Source: Macrotis lagotis (taxonomy: Eukaryota > Chordata > Mammalia > Peramelemorphia > Peramelidae). From it: DNA of 64,000 nucleotides. The stretch's first letter is position 1; every line of letters starts with the position of its first letter. The position numbers and the translations under genes were made by a program. Positions 40,855-51,104 of this stretch are shown here, one piece after another. The notes below the pieces were generated by a model, which saw nothing but the letters and a program-made list of their open reading frames with translations, was not told the origin of the DNA and did no database searches. The stretch is from the NCBI RefSeq assembly GCF_037893015.1, contig NC_133660.1:280303067-280367066 (forward strand). Direction: 5' to 3'.

Positions 40855-41335
40855 ACCCTCCCTTCCTTACTTTCTTCCTTACCTCCCTTACCTCCTTCCT
40901 CCCCTCCTTCCTTTCTCCTTTCCTTCCTCCTTTTCCTTTCCTTCCTTCTTTTCTTTCCCTTCCTTCTTTCCCTTCTTTCTAATCCTTCCTCCTTTGTCTT
41001 CTTTTTCCTTCCTCCTTTCTTTTCTTCCTTTCCTCCCTCAGTCCTTTCCTCCTCCCTTCCTCCTTCTTTCCTTTCCTTCCTTTCTTCCTTCCCTCATTCC
41101 TTCCCTTCTTTCTCTCCTTTCTCTTTCCCTTCTTCCTTCCTCCTTTCTTGTCTTCCTTTCTTCCCTCATTCTTCCCTGCTCCGTTCTTTCCTTTCTCCTT
41201 TCCATTTTTCTTCCTCCTTTGCCTTCTTCCTTCCTTCCTTTCTCCTTGCCCTTCCTTCCTTTTCACTTTCCTCCTTTCCTTCCTTCTTTCCATTCTCCTT
41301 TCCCTCCCTCCTTCCTTCTCCCTCATCTTCCTCTC
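40855..41335. repeat. (CTTCC)n/(CTTT)n polypyrimidine tract, about 480 bp
   Basis: Almost uninterrupted pyrimidine on the + strand. Gives Ser-Phe-Leu-Pro (+) and Arg-Lys-Glu-Gly (-) frames up to 261 codons that are not genes. Confidence 0.95.
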
Positions 41336-41479
41336 TGGGACGCTGGGCCCCAGAGTCTCCCCAGCCCCCAGGCCTTTGGCCAGCTCTGTGTTTGGGCTGC
41401 TCTCAATTTTCCTTTGTTTGTCATCCCATTCTCCAGTCACTTTCTCCTTCCTCCCTCTCTTTCTCTGGGCTCATTCCAG

Positions 41480-41965
41480 TTTCTCTGGGGGTCCCCAGCA
41501 ACCCTTCCTGTGAGGCCAGGGCGGCCGGCAGGCCGGAGCTCTCCCTGCTGAAAGGTCTCCCCTGCTTTTCCCCGGGCTGCCGGCTTGGTATTCAGCCCCT
41601 TCCTCTCTGCCTGCACCAACATTCCTGTGCTCCCTCCTTCCAGGCCTGGGCTGATTGGGCTCATATTGTTTCCATCCTTCCGGGCTTTTTGTAGCCTCTC
41701 CCCCCGATCCCGGACATCCTGGCCGGGGCGCTGGGCTGCTCCTGTTTTCATCATCTCTCTCCCTCCTGCCTTGGCCTCATCCGGCTGAAGAGGAAGTTGA
41801 GTCAGCGCTCAATGCAGGGCCTTCCCGGCCTCGCCAGTGCTCCCAGTTCAATCCGTTCTTTCACAGCATAGGATCTGGGAAGTTCTACTTTGTATTCCGA
41901 GTTCAACAGACTTTGCTGCAAAGAGAAGGCTATGGGGCCCTGTGGAGGGCCTGCTCTCCAGCAGG
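41480..41965. other. possible conserved non-coding element
   Basis: Unique, CpG-retaining sequence. Features: 'ggctgattgggctcatattg', 'gaagttgagtcagcgctcaa' carrying an NF-E2/BACH/MAF-type tgagtcagc (41798-41806), 'gttcaatccgttctttcaca', 'ctttgtattccgagttcaac'. No repeat similarity. Confidence 0.45.
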
Positions 41966-42394
41966 TGGATGGAGACGGGCAGGACCTAGGAGTCAGAGCT
42001 CCAAATCCAGTCCTCATTCCTTCCCTCCTTCTGTCCTTCCTCTTTCCTTTCTTCCTTAACTCCTTCTTTCCCTGGGAGCGCCTGGGCAAGGCCCCACCTC
42101 TCATCTAGAAAATGAGGACCTTAGTTGCTGAGGTCCCGACCTCAGGGGTCCTCATGAGGCTTCAGGGAGATGACTTATAGAAACCACTGAGTCAAGAGGA
42201 CAGGGCTGGAGGAAGGCCAGTGGGAGTCGCTAACATTCATGGTTTACTGTTGTTTTGCAGGAATAAAATCCACCCCCAGAACTCACCTCTTCCTGTGGGG
42301 GCTCCTGGGCACTTTCTCTCATTTGAACAGATCAAAGATCTTTCCAGGGCATCCCTAAGGTCCACTGTGGGAGATGGGAGGAAAGAAGGCAGGG
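41966..42394. other. mixed DNA with a short pyrimidine run
   Basis: Pyrimidine run 42010-42075. 42230-42260 contains 'ttactgttgttttgcag', which looks like a splice acceptor, but the sequence after it has no supportable exon. Confidence 0.35.
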
Positions 42395-42520
42395 AAAGGA
42401 GGATTATTCCCATTTCACAAAGAAGGAAACTGAGGCTGATACCAGGAAAAGGGGACTTGGGCAATCACAAATGGAAGAAGCAGGATTTGAACTCGGGTCT
42501 TGAGATTCCAAGGACAGATT
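42395..42520 (-). mobile_element. MIR SINE, antisense
   Basis: 'tcccatttcacaaagaagga', 'aactgaggctgataccagga', 'ggatttgaactcgggtcttg'. Confidence 0.65.
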
Positions 42521-42534
42521 GTCTTTCTGCTGGA

Positions 42535-42850
42535 TTCCAATCCCCGACCAGCCACTTGCATTAGGAACCTGAGTGTGTCATCACACTTGTCTCTGGGTTT
42601 CAATTTCCCTATTGGTAAGAGGAAGGGCTCAGAATCGATGGTCTTTAGTCAATGCCAGAGCCATACTGGATAGAAGGAGGACCCTGAGGTAGAGTCCTGC
42701 CTCTGATACAGGTAGCAGCACCTATGGGAAGTCAGGCTGATATAACTGGTCATCACTGTCCTGGGCAGCTTTCTGACCCTCTCTGTAAGACAGCATATGC
42801 TGATCTCTCTTGGGGGAGGTACGATCCGACCTGGAAGTTCCCCACACTGA
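42535..42850 (+). mobile_element. MIR fragments, sense, two pieces
   Basis: 42560-42640: 'tcacacttgtctctgggttt', 'caatttccctattggtaaga'. 42655-42850: 'gtagagtcctgcctctgata', 'cctgggcagctttctgaccc'. Confidence 0.5.
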
Positions 42851-43164
42851 AGAAACCCAGGTTTGGACGCCCAAATGATGCAGGCACTCAGCGTTGCCAA
42901 GGACCGAACCGTCTCTCCCTGGGGCCCCGGGGCCCCCTGGCTGTCAAGGTCGGGAGGAGACATGGCACAAGGAGGAAGATGAGAATCCCCTGCCCTGGAG
43001 GAGTACCCAGCCTCAGGGGGCTGCAGGAAGCCAGGATGGGCTCGAGGCCTTGAATACAGAAGCAAAAGCCCCCCCAAAAGCTTCCAGCCTCTGCCCTCCA
43101 AGGGCTTCCAGTGGAAATGACTTGAATGACTTTGTACCAAATAAAGGCAGAGAATCTGGGAAGT
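42851..43164. other. unique DNA
   Basis: Frames on both strands without recognisable features. Confidence 0.35.
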
Positions 43165-43295
43165 GCTAACAGAGCTAACTTCTTATCGGATCCTCACAGT
43201 GCTTGGGGGCGGAGACTCTCCGAGTGACCTTTACAGATGAGGAAACTGAGGCCCACAGAGGGGTCTTCAATGACCGCGAGACCCTAAACGAGCAG
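43165..43295 (-). mobile_element. MIR SINE, antisense
   Basis: 'cggatcctcacagtgcttgg', 'ctttacagatgaggaaactg', 'aggcccacagaggggtcttc'. Confidence 0.7.
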
Positions 43296-43929
43296 AGCTC
43301 ATCTCCCTGCTGAGGGGCAGTCTGGAGGCTCGGGGAAGGGAAGAGGAGGGGCAGAGCCAGGAGGGGGCCCTGGAAGGGGGAGCCGGGGAAACATGACTTC
43401 ACCACTATGCCCAGGGACTGCCCCCTGGGCAGAGGAGAGCCCAGGACCCACTGCTGCTGCCAGGCAGCATCACGTGAAGCCGAGGTGCCAGGCCAGGGAG
43501 CGGTCCCCTGGCAGGCCTTGGCACGGGGCCCCTACAGCAAGGCCTCCTCGGCTGGGGCCAGCAGTCTCCTGAAGCTGTCATGTGCCCGGGCTGAAGAGAG
43601 CTCCGGAGCTGTGTCCTCCAGGCCCCGTTCTCCTTGACACACCTCTGATTCAGAGGAATGTGTGTGTGTGAGCTGTTATTCCCCAGACAAGGGGCGGGGG
43701 GAAGGCCTGGACCTAAATTCTCCCAGAGACCCCGGGCAGAGGGGCAGGAAGTTTTGGCCCCTGGCTCTGGAGGGCTGGCTCCACTCTCCCTCTCCAAAAG
43801 ACCTGGACCTGAGTGGGAGCCCCCCCTCACCCAGGACCAGGGATACTCCCACTTCCATTCTCCAGCCCTCAACTTTCCGGGCCTCTAAGAGGACGCTGAA
43901 ATGGGCCCTTCCCTTGAGCCCTGCCAGTG
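43296..43929. other. GC-rich unique DNA, no gene seen
   Basis: A 155-codon minus frame (43405-43872) and the first part of a 271-codon plus frame lie here. Codon content is GC-driven and the plus frame continues into MIR antisense, so neither is called. Confidence 0.4.
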
Positions 43930-44345
43930 ACCCACAGATGTTTGAGATGGATGAAAGTGGGAGAGGCTTTCCAGTCCACCTCTGCAGTAATGATTCCGGA
44001 TGGGTCAATATTCCATTTGAAGTGACTTCCAAGGGGAGGAGCCATCAGCAGGACTTGACAAGGACCAGTGGGGAGGGGGACGGAGGGCAGAGTGAGCCAG
44101 GGACCCAGGGGCCCAAAGGCCAGATCTCCAGAGGGAGAGGAGCCAGGCTTCCAGATAAGAAGGCATCTGTCCAAGGTCACGGACGTAGGCTCCATCTCCG
44201 GCTAGGGAGGACCTCCGCTGCCTCACTTGACTGGGACAGAAACCTGAGGCCTGGGGAGGATGAGGGACCACCCCAAGGTCACCAAGGTAACAAGTGGCCC
44301 AGCTGGAATCTTAAATCAGAGCCTCCACCTCCAAACTCAGTGACC
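43930..44345 (-). mobile_element. MIR-type fragments, antisense, two or three copies
   Basis: 'atgaaagtgggagaggcttt' region, then 'tctgtccaaggtcacggacg', then 'gacagaaacctgaggcctgg' and 'accaccccaaggtcaccaag' in antisense order. Confidence 0.5.
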
Positions 44346-44759
44346 AGAGCCCCCCACCCCCCCACCCCTTGTCCTATGGATCCTAATGAGGGAGAGAACG
44401 CCCTGCAGAAGGCTGGAGTCAAACTCAGCTTCCTCCCCACCCCCTTTTGCCCCTTGCCAGCCCCACCCTCTGCTTGAACCCTGTCTCTGTGATCTTAGGG
44501 CCTGAGCGCCATCTGCCAGCCCCCTCCCCCCCAGGGCAGGTGATAGCCAGCCCTCTCCTTGGAGACCTCAAGAGCAGGCAGGGGCGTGTCTGGAGCCCAT
44601 CTGGTGCTTTCTCCACCTGACACTGGGCCCGGGCAGAGCTCCGGGAGGACTCCACCTGGGAGCCCTGGTCCCAACCCAAGAAATCACTTCAAATCCGGTC
44701 GGACCATCCAGGTCCCAGGTCTGAAACAGACTGCAGACCTGTCCTCGGGCTGAAAGGTT
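44346..44759. other. GC-rich unique DNA
   Basis: No repeat or exon recognised. Confidence 0.35.
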
Positions 44760-44921
44760 CAACCAGGGGAACCTTGGAGATGATCAGGTCCTTGCGCTCT
44801 TCCCTCCCCCTTCCTCACGCCTCAGTTTCCTCAGCTCTAAAACGAAAGGGTTGATCGCTGATTCAATTCAACAAATATTAAGCAGGCACGGGGGGAGGCC
44901 ATGAGGATATAGAGACTATTA
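44760..44921. mobile_element. MIR fragment and L2 3' end
   Basis: 44790-44855 sense MIR ('tcacgcctcagtttcctcag', 'ctctaaaacgaaagggttga'); 44858-44920 antisense L2 end ('tcaattcaacaaatattaag', 'gaggccatgaggatatagag'). Confidence 0.55.
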
Positions 44922-45225
44922 GCCGGGCATGGTGCCACCCACCTGTGGCACCTTCTGCTACCCGGAAGGATCTTTGGAGCACAGGAGTTCGGAGAGGCAA
45001 TGGACTAAGGGGCCCATATCACCACACCAAGTTTAGTGTTGATATGGTGACACCCCAGAAACTAGGCAGGGAGGAGGGTGTGGGCATCAGGTCCCTAAGG
45101 AAGGGCAAACCAGCCTAGGGCAGGAAAAAAAAAGCAGGTCAAAACTCTTGTGCCAGTGAGGAGTGAGATCAAGCCCTGAGATACCCTTGCACTTTCAACC
45201 CAGAAGGAAATAGGGACACCTAGGC

Positions 45226-45229
<4 letters not shown>
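44922..45229 (+). pseudogene. RN7SL (pseudogene): 7SL (SRP) RNA pseudogene, nearly full length
   Basis: Colinear with vertebrate 7SL RNA over its whole ~300 nt. The 5' Alu domain reads 'gccgggcatggtgccaccca', 'cctgtggcacc', 'aggatctttggagcacagga', 'gttcgg'. The central S domain reads 'agtgttgatatggtgacacc', 'tccctaaggaagggcaaacc', 'aggtcaaaactcttgtgcc', 'gagatcaagccc', and the 3' end 'cccttgcactttcaaccca'. Many substitutions and small indels, including a run of nine A in place of the gaaacgga segment, indicate a retroposed non-functional copy rather than the gene that supplies the RNA component of the signal recognition particle. It runs directly into a CA array. Confidence 0.85.
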
Positions 45230-45269
<40 letters not shown>

Positions 45270-45434
45270 TACACACATACACACATACACAAACATACAC
45301 ACAGATACACACATACACACAGATACACACACATACACACATACACACATATACACACACACACATATACACACATACACACATACACACAGATACACAC
45401 ATACACACATACACATACACACACATACACACAG

Positions 45435-45484
<50 letters not shown>
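45228..45484. repeat. compound CA / CACATA / CAGATA microsatellite
   Basis: Pure CA at both ends (45228-45267 and about 45436-45484) with a middle of acacat and acagat units. Begins at the 3' terminus of the 7SL pseudogene, suggesting it grew from the retroposon tail. Confidence 0.95.
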
Positions 45485-45486
<2 letters not shown>

Positions 45487-45553
45487 CACCCCTCATTCTC
45501 AAGGATGCGTCCATCTAAAGAGATACAACTCACACAAAGATAAGTAAATATAT

Positions 45554-45715
45554 GGGGCGGCTAGGTGGCGCAGTGGATAAAGCACCGGCCCTGGAGTCAG
45601 GAGTACCTGAGTTCAAATCCGGTCTCAGACACTTAATAATGACCTAGCTGTGTGGCCTTGGGCAAGCTACTTAACCCCATTTGCCTTGCAAAAAAAAGCT
45701 AAAAAAAAAAAGCTA
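45554..45715 (+). mobile_element. tRNA-derived SINE, complete, best-preserved head
   Basis: Starts ggggcggctaggtggcgcag. Box A tggcgcagtgg (45566-45576) and box B gttcaaatcc (45611-45620) fit the pol III internal promoter consensus. Body 'acacttaataatgacctagc' and 'cttgggcaagctacttaacc', then A-rich tail with agcta interruptions. The youngest-looking copy by promoter integrity. Confidence 0.93.
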
Positions 45716-45784
45716 AATAAACATAAAGCTTATGTAAAATAATGCACATTTCAAGAGGAAAAGGTGCTTGCCCACTTCAAAGTT

Positions 45785-45900
45785 CTAATTTCACATTTAG
45801 GGAAACTGAGTCTAGGAGAGGGGAAGTGACTTGTCCAAGGTCACACAGTGACAGCATGAGAACCCAGATCTCCAGACTAGGGGGGCAGATTCTTTTCCAA
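45785..45900 (-). mobile_element. MIR SINE, antisense
   Basis: 'acatttagggaaactgagtc', 'agtgacttgtccaaggtcac', 'agcatgagaacccagatctc'. Confidence 0.7.
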
Positions 45901-46294
45901 TACCATGGGGGCACAGGCCCATCCAGCCTCAGGAGCCTCAGGTCCAGGATCTGATCCTTTTTCTCTCTCCCAGTGATTCCCACCCTCACTTTGGTTCATC
46001 ATTAGAGGGCATTTGGGGCATGCCAGTCTCTACTTCCTCAGAGGGGAGTTTGGTCTTTCTTAGCCCAAGTCAAGCCAAGGGTTTAACCCAAACACCAGGC
46101 CCCTGGCCCAGCGGAAATCTGGGCTTCAGTGAAAGGGTGGACTAGCCCATGTGGCTGCTCCAGGAGGGAATGGGGTGCAAATCTTGTGCTGCTGAATGAC
46201 CTTGGGGAGGTCAGCCAACTTGGCTGGGGTCTCTTCACTTAAAACGTTTGATTCAACTAGATAAAAATCACTTGAGTTCACTTTTAAAACCTAG
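45901..46294. other. unique DNA, no gene seen
   Basis: No repeat or exon recognised. Confidence 0.35.
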
Positions 46295-46409
46295 AACTTA
46301 AGCCAGCCTCGGTCACTAATAATTGCTTGTGTGACCTTGGGCAAGTCACTTAACTCCATTACTTTAAATAAATAAAATTTACATATATATAATATATATA
46401 TATATATAT
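46295..46409 (+). mobile_element. 5'-truncated tRNA-derived SINE with TA-repeat tail
   Basis: 'aagccagcctcggtcactaa', 'ttgtgtgaccttgggcaagt', 'cacttaactccattacttta' then (TA)n at 46381-46409. Confidence 0.75.
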
Positions 46410-46619
46410 GAAACCTAGCACTTTTCTTCCCCCTAACATACCACTTGAACTAAGGAAAATGAGATCTTTTCCACTTTTCTCCTCATTCATTCAGCATCTT
46501 GGTCTCTGATAGTGCTCCAGCTGCTTAGAGGAAAGGGACTCAACCTGGCATTCGAGGCTTTTTATGAAGAAGAAACCCTGTGATTCTCAGTTCATTTTCC
46601 AGTGCACGCCTGCCTCCAG

Positions 46620-46790
46620 AAAGGCAGCATAGAATTACAGCTAGAGACCATAAAGTCCAATCCCCTCATTTTTCAGGGCAGGAAACTGAGGCCTGGAGAG
46701 GTTGAGCTGCCAAAGCCAAAGAGCTGGAATTTGAACCCAGGTGTCCTTAGTTTCCATAACTGGGAGCTCTTCAGTTCATCTCCCCATTCA
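46620..46790 (-). mobile_element. MIR-type SINE, antisense
   Basis: 'ccataaagtccaatcccctc', 'gcaggaaactgaggcctgga', 'gctggaatttgaacccaggt'. Confidence 0.7.
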
Positions 46791-47099
46791 GTCCTTTGCT
46801 TCTTCTGTCCAAAGCCCTGGCTTAGATTCTATGGCAAAGACACAGCGATGGACAAGATGCAGCCTTCCCCGGAGGAGAGTGATGGTCCTTGTACCTTCTC
46901 CCCAGGAAGATTCTGGGGGACAAGGAGCATCTAGGGAAGGGCCAGCACCAGATGGAAGCTTGCATCACCTCTGTGGAGGGGAGGGTTGCCATCTTGAGGG
47001 GAGAGGCCAAGGCAAAGGGGACCCCTTCTGTGGGACTTGGGATGGATCTAAAATCTCCAAGTCAGATGGTGAAGCACCCAACCCCCACCCTCCATCAGT
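46791..47099. other. unique DNA, no gene seen
   Basis: A 123-codon + frame (46741-47112) starts in the MIR element; no recognisable features. Confidence 0.35.
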
Positions 47100-47180
47100 A
47101 TGCAGGAATTGACCCTGACTGGGTGTTTGGTATGCAGTAGGTGCTTAACAAAGGCATACTGGTTGATTGATGGACCTGCC
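47100..47180 (+). mobile_element. L2 3' end
   Basis: 'tttggtatgcagtaggtgct', 'taacaaaggcatactggttg', 'attgatgg'. Confidence 0.65.
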
Positions 47181-47454
47181 TTTCCTTCCCAGGAGTCCTC
47201 AGGAGGATTTGAGTCCCACCAAACCAAATCAGATCCTCTTTAACGTGAGATGATGCTCCCTAGGATAGCTTTCGAGATCTTGCCAACATGGTGGAAATAT
47301 CAGCTCTCTTTACAGAATCCAGCCTGCTCATTTTGCAGAGTAGACTTCAAACTTGGGTCCAGGGAGTGAGAGTGGGGGGCTGGGGCAGGCTGGGGTTCAT
47401 GGAGCAGGGATGGGGGGGTTGATCCTTTCTTCAGACAAGGAAATGGTAAGAGAA
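47181..47454. other. unique DNA
   Basis: No recognised repeat. Confidence 0.3.
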
Positions 47455-47660
47455 TGGTATAGATCACCTCTGCCATCTTCTGATTGTGTAACCTTAGACA
47501 AGTCACTTCACCTCCCTAGGTCTCTGTTTTCATATCTGAAAAGTGACCAACCATTCCAGATCTGTCTTCAAATTCTGCCTTAGCACGGTCATTCCTGCTC
47601 CCTGGACCTCAGGTTCCCCATCTGGGTAAGATGGGGTTGGATTTTCTGGATATGATTATT
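47455..47660 (+). mobile_element. MIR SINE fragments, sense
   Basis: 'tgattgtgtaaccttagaca', 'agtcacttcacctccctagg', 'ggacctcaggttccccatct', 'gggtaagatggggttgg'. Confidence 0.6.
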
Positions 47661-47739
47661 CTCCAACATCGTTTGCCACCTCCCTCTCACTGGCCCCCAC
47701 CCCAGGTCTGTGTTCTACATGCAGAAGGAGTTTTGTTTT

Positions 47740-47970
47740 TTTTTTTTGGAGAAGAATAGCAATGACCTGAACCCCAGAAACTCTGCGTGGAAGGGAGCCC
47801 AGAAACATGCAGATGGGCTTGCTGACTGCAGTCCCATGCCTTGTCCTGAACCTGATACCTCGAGGACAGGATTGGAATGTCACACTTGGCAAACGGTTAA
47901 TAATCAACCAACTGCCCCAATCCAAAAGAAATAGAATTAATAGGGCTATAAAATTTGTTTAAAAAAAAAG
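47740..47970. other. candidate conserved non-coding element with HNF1-like site
   Basis: Unique sequence. ggttaataatcaacc (47895-47909) matches the HNF1 palindromic consensus (GTTAAT N ATTAAC) with one mismatch. Also 'agaaatagaattaatagggc'. No transposon similarity seen. Confidence 0.45.
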
Positions 47971-48400
47971 TCTGTCCCTTTCACTCAGAGCAGATATGAC
48001 AACAAAGAGGAAAAGACTCCAGCTTTCTCCTCTTTGTGACCTTGTCCCACCAAGGAGACGACTTGGCGGAGCGGGGCGGGGGGAGCCCTCCCCAACTCTG
48101 TCCATGGCTGTGCTCCCCAGGACCACTTCCACCAAGCCACCCCCATCTGGGCATGGCCCTGCTCCCCTCCTACCTTATCTCAGGCCTCTCTCCTTACTAA
48201 CATAGCTGAGCAAATAAAATACCTTTCCCCTGGTTATCTTTCTCAGGGTGGCTAGCATTTTTCCCCTTGGCCACTGGCAGGAGCAGGGTTCCCTTACCTG
48301 GGTCCAGGCCCAGTGTTGGCCAGGTAAGAGCTTGGCGATGGGCTGTGATAACCTGTCTGACTCACACAGCTCTGGACGTCCAGGCATCATGGGCACGCCT
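47971..48400. other. unique DNA, no gene seen
   Basis: GC-rich with short frames. No repeat recognised. Confidence 0.35.
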
Positions 48401-48880
48401 GGCTAACTCAAGCTAGCAATGGTTAGGAGACTGGCTCCAGCCAATTTCTATGCTAATGGAAGAAGTGATTCACCCCCATGAGTGAAAGCAAAGCTGGGGA
48501 ATGTTTCAAAGGTCTGCCCAGGCTATGCCATGAGCGGGCACTCAGACAGCCTCCAGGAGATTGGGGAGGGGGCACGGGGGCAGGGAGACACCTTCGCCTA
48601 AGCCAGGCTCACGTGCTCCAGCAGCTGACTGGCCAAAAGAAAATTCCTTTCAAGTCAAAAGCCTCCCTCGTGCCCATCTTGACCCTGAGCCCGCTGCCTT
48701 TTGGACTGACCTAGAGAATGGGGAGACCACAGCCTGGCATTTCTGGGATGCCCGAGAGCATTCCTCAGGAGAAAAATCCTACCTATTTAAAATGTATGCT
48801 CACAAAATAGCACAAAAGAGAATTCACAAACTTCATCGGTTACTTTAAAAACAAGAAATTCCGATTTACTTCTTGGAGAA
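48401..48880. other. possible conserved non-coding element
   Basis: Unique. Right part is most distinctive: 'tgactggccaaaagaaaatt', 'cctatttaaaatgtatgctc', 'aatagcacaaaagagaattc', 'acttcatcggttactttaaa', 'caagaaattccgatttactt'. Reads like deeply constrained AT-rich DNA; not verified. Confidence 0.4.
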
Positions 48881-49049
48881 GGCCCCAAAGCAGCAATCAT
48901 AACCGACAGGTGGGGAGGCCCTCGGGACCCAAACGGACCTCCCCTCCAGGTCTGGTCTCACCCTCTGTGAATGATGGGGGAAGAGAGGTACAAAGCCAGC
49001 TCCAGAATGCCAACTCATACAAGAAGCTGATTCGAATCCAAAGCCCTGG

Positions 49050-49290
49050 ACTCCCCGTCCATCTCCGTGTGAACCAGCCAGACCATCTCACGTCCTCAAC
49101 TTCAGTTTCCTTCTCTCTCAAATGAGGAGGGTCAGACTCAATGGCCTCTGAGGTCCTGTGACTTGGCTGGTGATGAAGAAGACGGATCTGAACGGGGGCC
49201 CTACTAGAAGGAAAAGATCTTTAGATGAAGACATAGAGCTGGGAGGGACCTTTGAGATCCTCTTCCTGAAGCTGCTCATTTCACACAAAC
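49050..49290. mobile_element. MIR fragments, both orientations
   Basis: 49095-49165 sense ('caacttcagtttccttctct', 'caatggcctctgaggtcctg'); 49205-49290 antisense ('acatagagctgggagggacc'). Confidence 0.55.
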
Positions 49291-49364
49291 TAAGCCCCCG
49301 AAAGGAGACGGGACATGAAGAAGAAGGGTAACAACGAAACAACAATAACATTTCGATGAAACTT

Positions 49365-49545
49365 TTGAAAAAGATGATCCCATTTGATCCTTACAACAAA
49401 CCGGGGAGGCAGATATTCATGCTCTCCCCATCTTATAGATAAGGAAACTGAGGCAGACAAAGGTTATGTGACTTTCCCAGGATCACCTCTGAGATCAGAT
49501 TCAAACTCAGGTCTCCTTGACTCCAGGTCCTAGAGCTCCATCCAT
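49365..49545 (-). mobile_element. MIR SINE, nearly full length, antisense
   Basis: 'gatcccatttgatccttaca', 'accggggaggcagatattca', 'ataaggaaactgaggcagac', 'aggttatgtgactttcccag', 'attcaaactcaggtctcctt'. Confidence 0.8.
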
Positions 49546-49894
49546 CACCCCATCTACTGTAAAACAAGGGTTTGTATTGGGTGACCAAGATGGTCCCTTC
49601 TGGTTTGAGGCGCTATATCACCCCACTCTGGGCTGGTGGGAGGGCACATTCACGGCAGGCAGGGACAGAGCGAATGGCTTAGAGAAGCCCCTCAGGAGGT
49701 GGGCCATTTTCTAGCCATTGCTGCGGAGCTGGAAGGTTTCCCTGGGCCCTGGGAAAGACCCTCCTGGCTCAGCCTCATGCTGGGTTTCCCCCAAAATTCC
49801 AAGCAGGAGCTCTTGCCAGTAACAAAATGTGTGTTCCCCACCCCCCCACCCCCAGTGGAAATCTTTTTCTGGCATCAAAAAGATGTATTAAGTT
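49546..49894. other. unique DNA, no gene seen
   Basis: No recognised repeat. Confidence 0.35.
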
Positions 49895-50135
49895 TGAGTT
49901 GACTAAGCCAATTCAACAAACATTATTTCCTTTGTGGTAGGCATACTGGATGAGATTCTGAAGCTACAAGGATAGAATAAGAAGAATAAATGAAATGGCT
50001 CCTGCCCTCAAGGAGTGGACATTGTACCAGGGGGCTGAGATCAATGAGCCATCAAGCAAGGATTAAGCACCTACTGTATGCTAGACAGACACAGAACCAA
50101 GATGGTCCTGCCCTCCAGGAGTCTCCTTTCATTCA
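49895..50135 (-). mobile_element. two L2 3' ends, antisense, in tandem
   Basis: First: 'agccaattcaacaaacatta', 'ctcctgccctcaaggagtgg'. Second: 'gcaaggattaagcacctact', 'gtatgctagacagacacaga', 'gtcctgccctccaggagtct'. Confidence 0.75.
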
Positions 50136-50189
50136 TTTGCTCTAATGGAGGAAGCCAAGGGCATCGAGTGCCAGACTCTTCATCCTAAA

Positions 50190-50275
50190 GTCCCTGATTG
50201 GAAGATCCTTGAGGGCAGAGACTGACTATTGCCTCTTTTTTGGATCTCCAGTATCTCTAAAAAAATCCATGTTTC
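50190..50275 (+). mobile_element. L2 3'-end fragment
   Basis: 'ttggaagatccttgagggca', 'gagactgactattgcctctt', 'ttggatctccagtatctc'. Confidence 0.65.
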
Positions 50276-51104
50276 CTGATCAATTTGGTTGATCTTTTGG
50301 GACAGTAACACCAGTCGGACTAAGGATCCTGTGTGGGTTGGAGACCTTGTCAAAGAAGGGATCCGTTTCTCCCACTTTGCTTTGCTTCCCATGTTTGGGG
50401 GCCCAGGCCCCTCCAGACAATGGATGATAGGGTCACTCCACCTCCAGGCTACAACAGGGGAAAGCAGAAAGGCCCATAGAAGCCATAGGGTCCAGAGGTC
50501 ATTTGTGGAAGGATGTTCTGGGGAGCAGGTAGTTCCCATTTTGGCCCAGGGAAAGTCTCATTTCTGGGATGGCCTCCCCTTGAGGGGTCCTAGGATGGCA
50601 TCAGGTGGAGCCTGGCCAATTTCCCCTGTTTCCAGACATATGCTTCATGTCATCAACTGAGGATGAGAATTCCTAGTGGTTTGACAGTTAATGACCAGGG
50701 AGATGTAGAGCCTCATACCCACGATCTCAGCTACCATGGGGCTATTAGAAGCCAGAGAAACACACACGACCCTGCAATTGGGTAAACCAGGGGAGCAGTC
50801 AACTCCTTTTCAGGGTTAAAAGGAAAAGAAACTTTGGAAACTACATGGGCATTCAAGGTGAGAGCCCAGGGGTGTGCCAGGGAGCTGCTTCTAAGCTCCG
50901 CAGTGGCTGCCAAGGGATGGCCCTGGGCTGTGTTCTCAAGGGATGATCAAAGGCTTGGGAGGAAGCATTTCCCTGAAGATTCAACAGGGGAATGTTGAAC
51001 CAGGAGGAATACGTCTCCAATATGGAGAGTCTCTAACAAAGGGAGAAAAGATTTCATTAGTAATAGTCATTTTTTTCTGAGTTTATGATTTAATCCTCCC
51101 AGGG
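50276..51104. other. unique DNA, no gene seen
   Basis: Over 800 bases without recognised repeat or exon. Opposing frames up to 123 codons (50289-50660 +, 50180-50539 -) show no domain resemblance. Confidence 0.4.

Noticed and set aside
40766..41551. 261-codon Ser/Phe/Leu/Pro-rich frame
   Set aside because: Translation of the CTTCC polypyrimidine tract.
42241..42262. Splice-acceptor-like ttactgttgttttgcag
   Set aside because: Following sequence runs into antisense MIR within 150 bases and no donor or credible exon was found.
43662..44477. 271-codon + strand open frame
   Set aside because: Its middle and 3' part are antisense MIR fragments, and composition follows GC content. Not a gene.
45554..45715. 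tRNA gene suggested by box A and box B
   Set aside because: It is the head of a SINE; no cloverleaf with acceptor stem closes and the same sequence recurs across the window.
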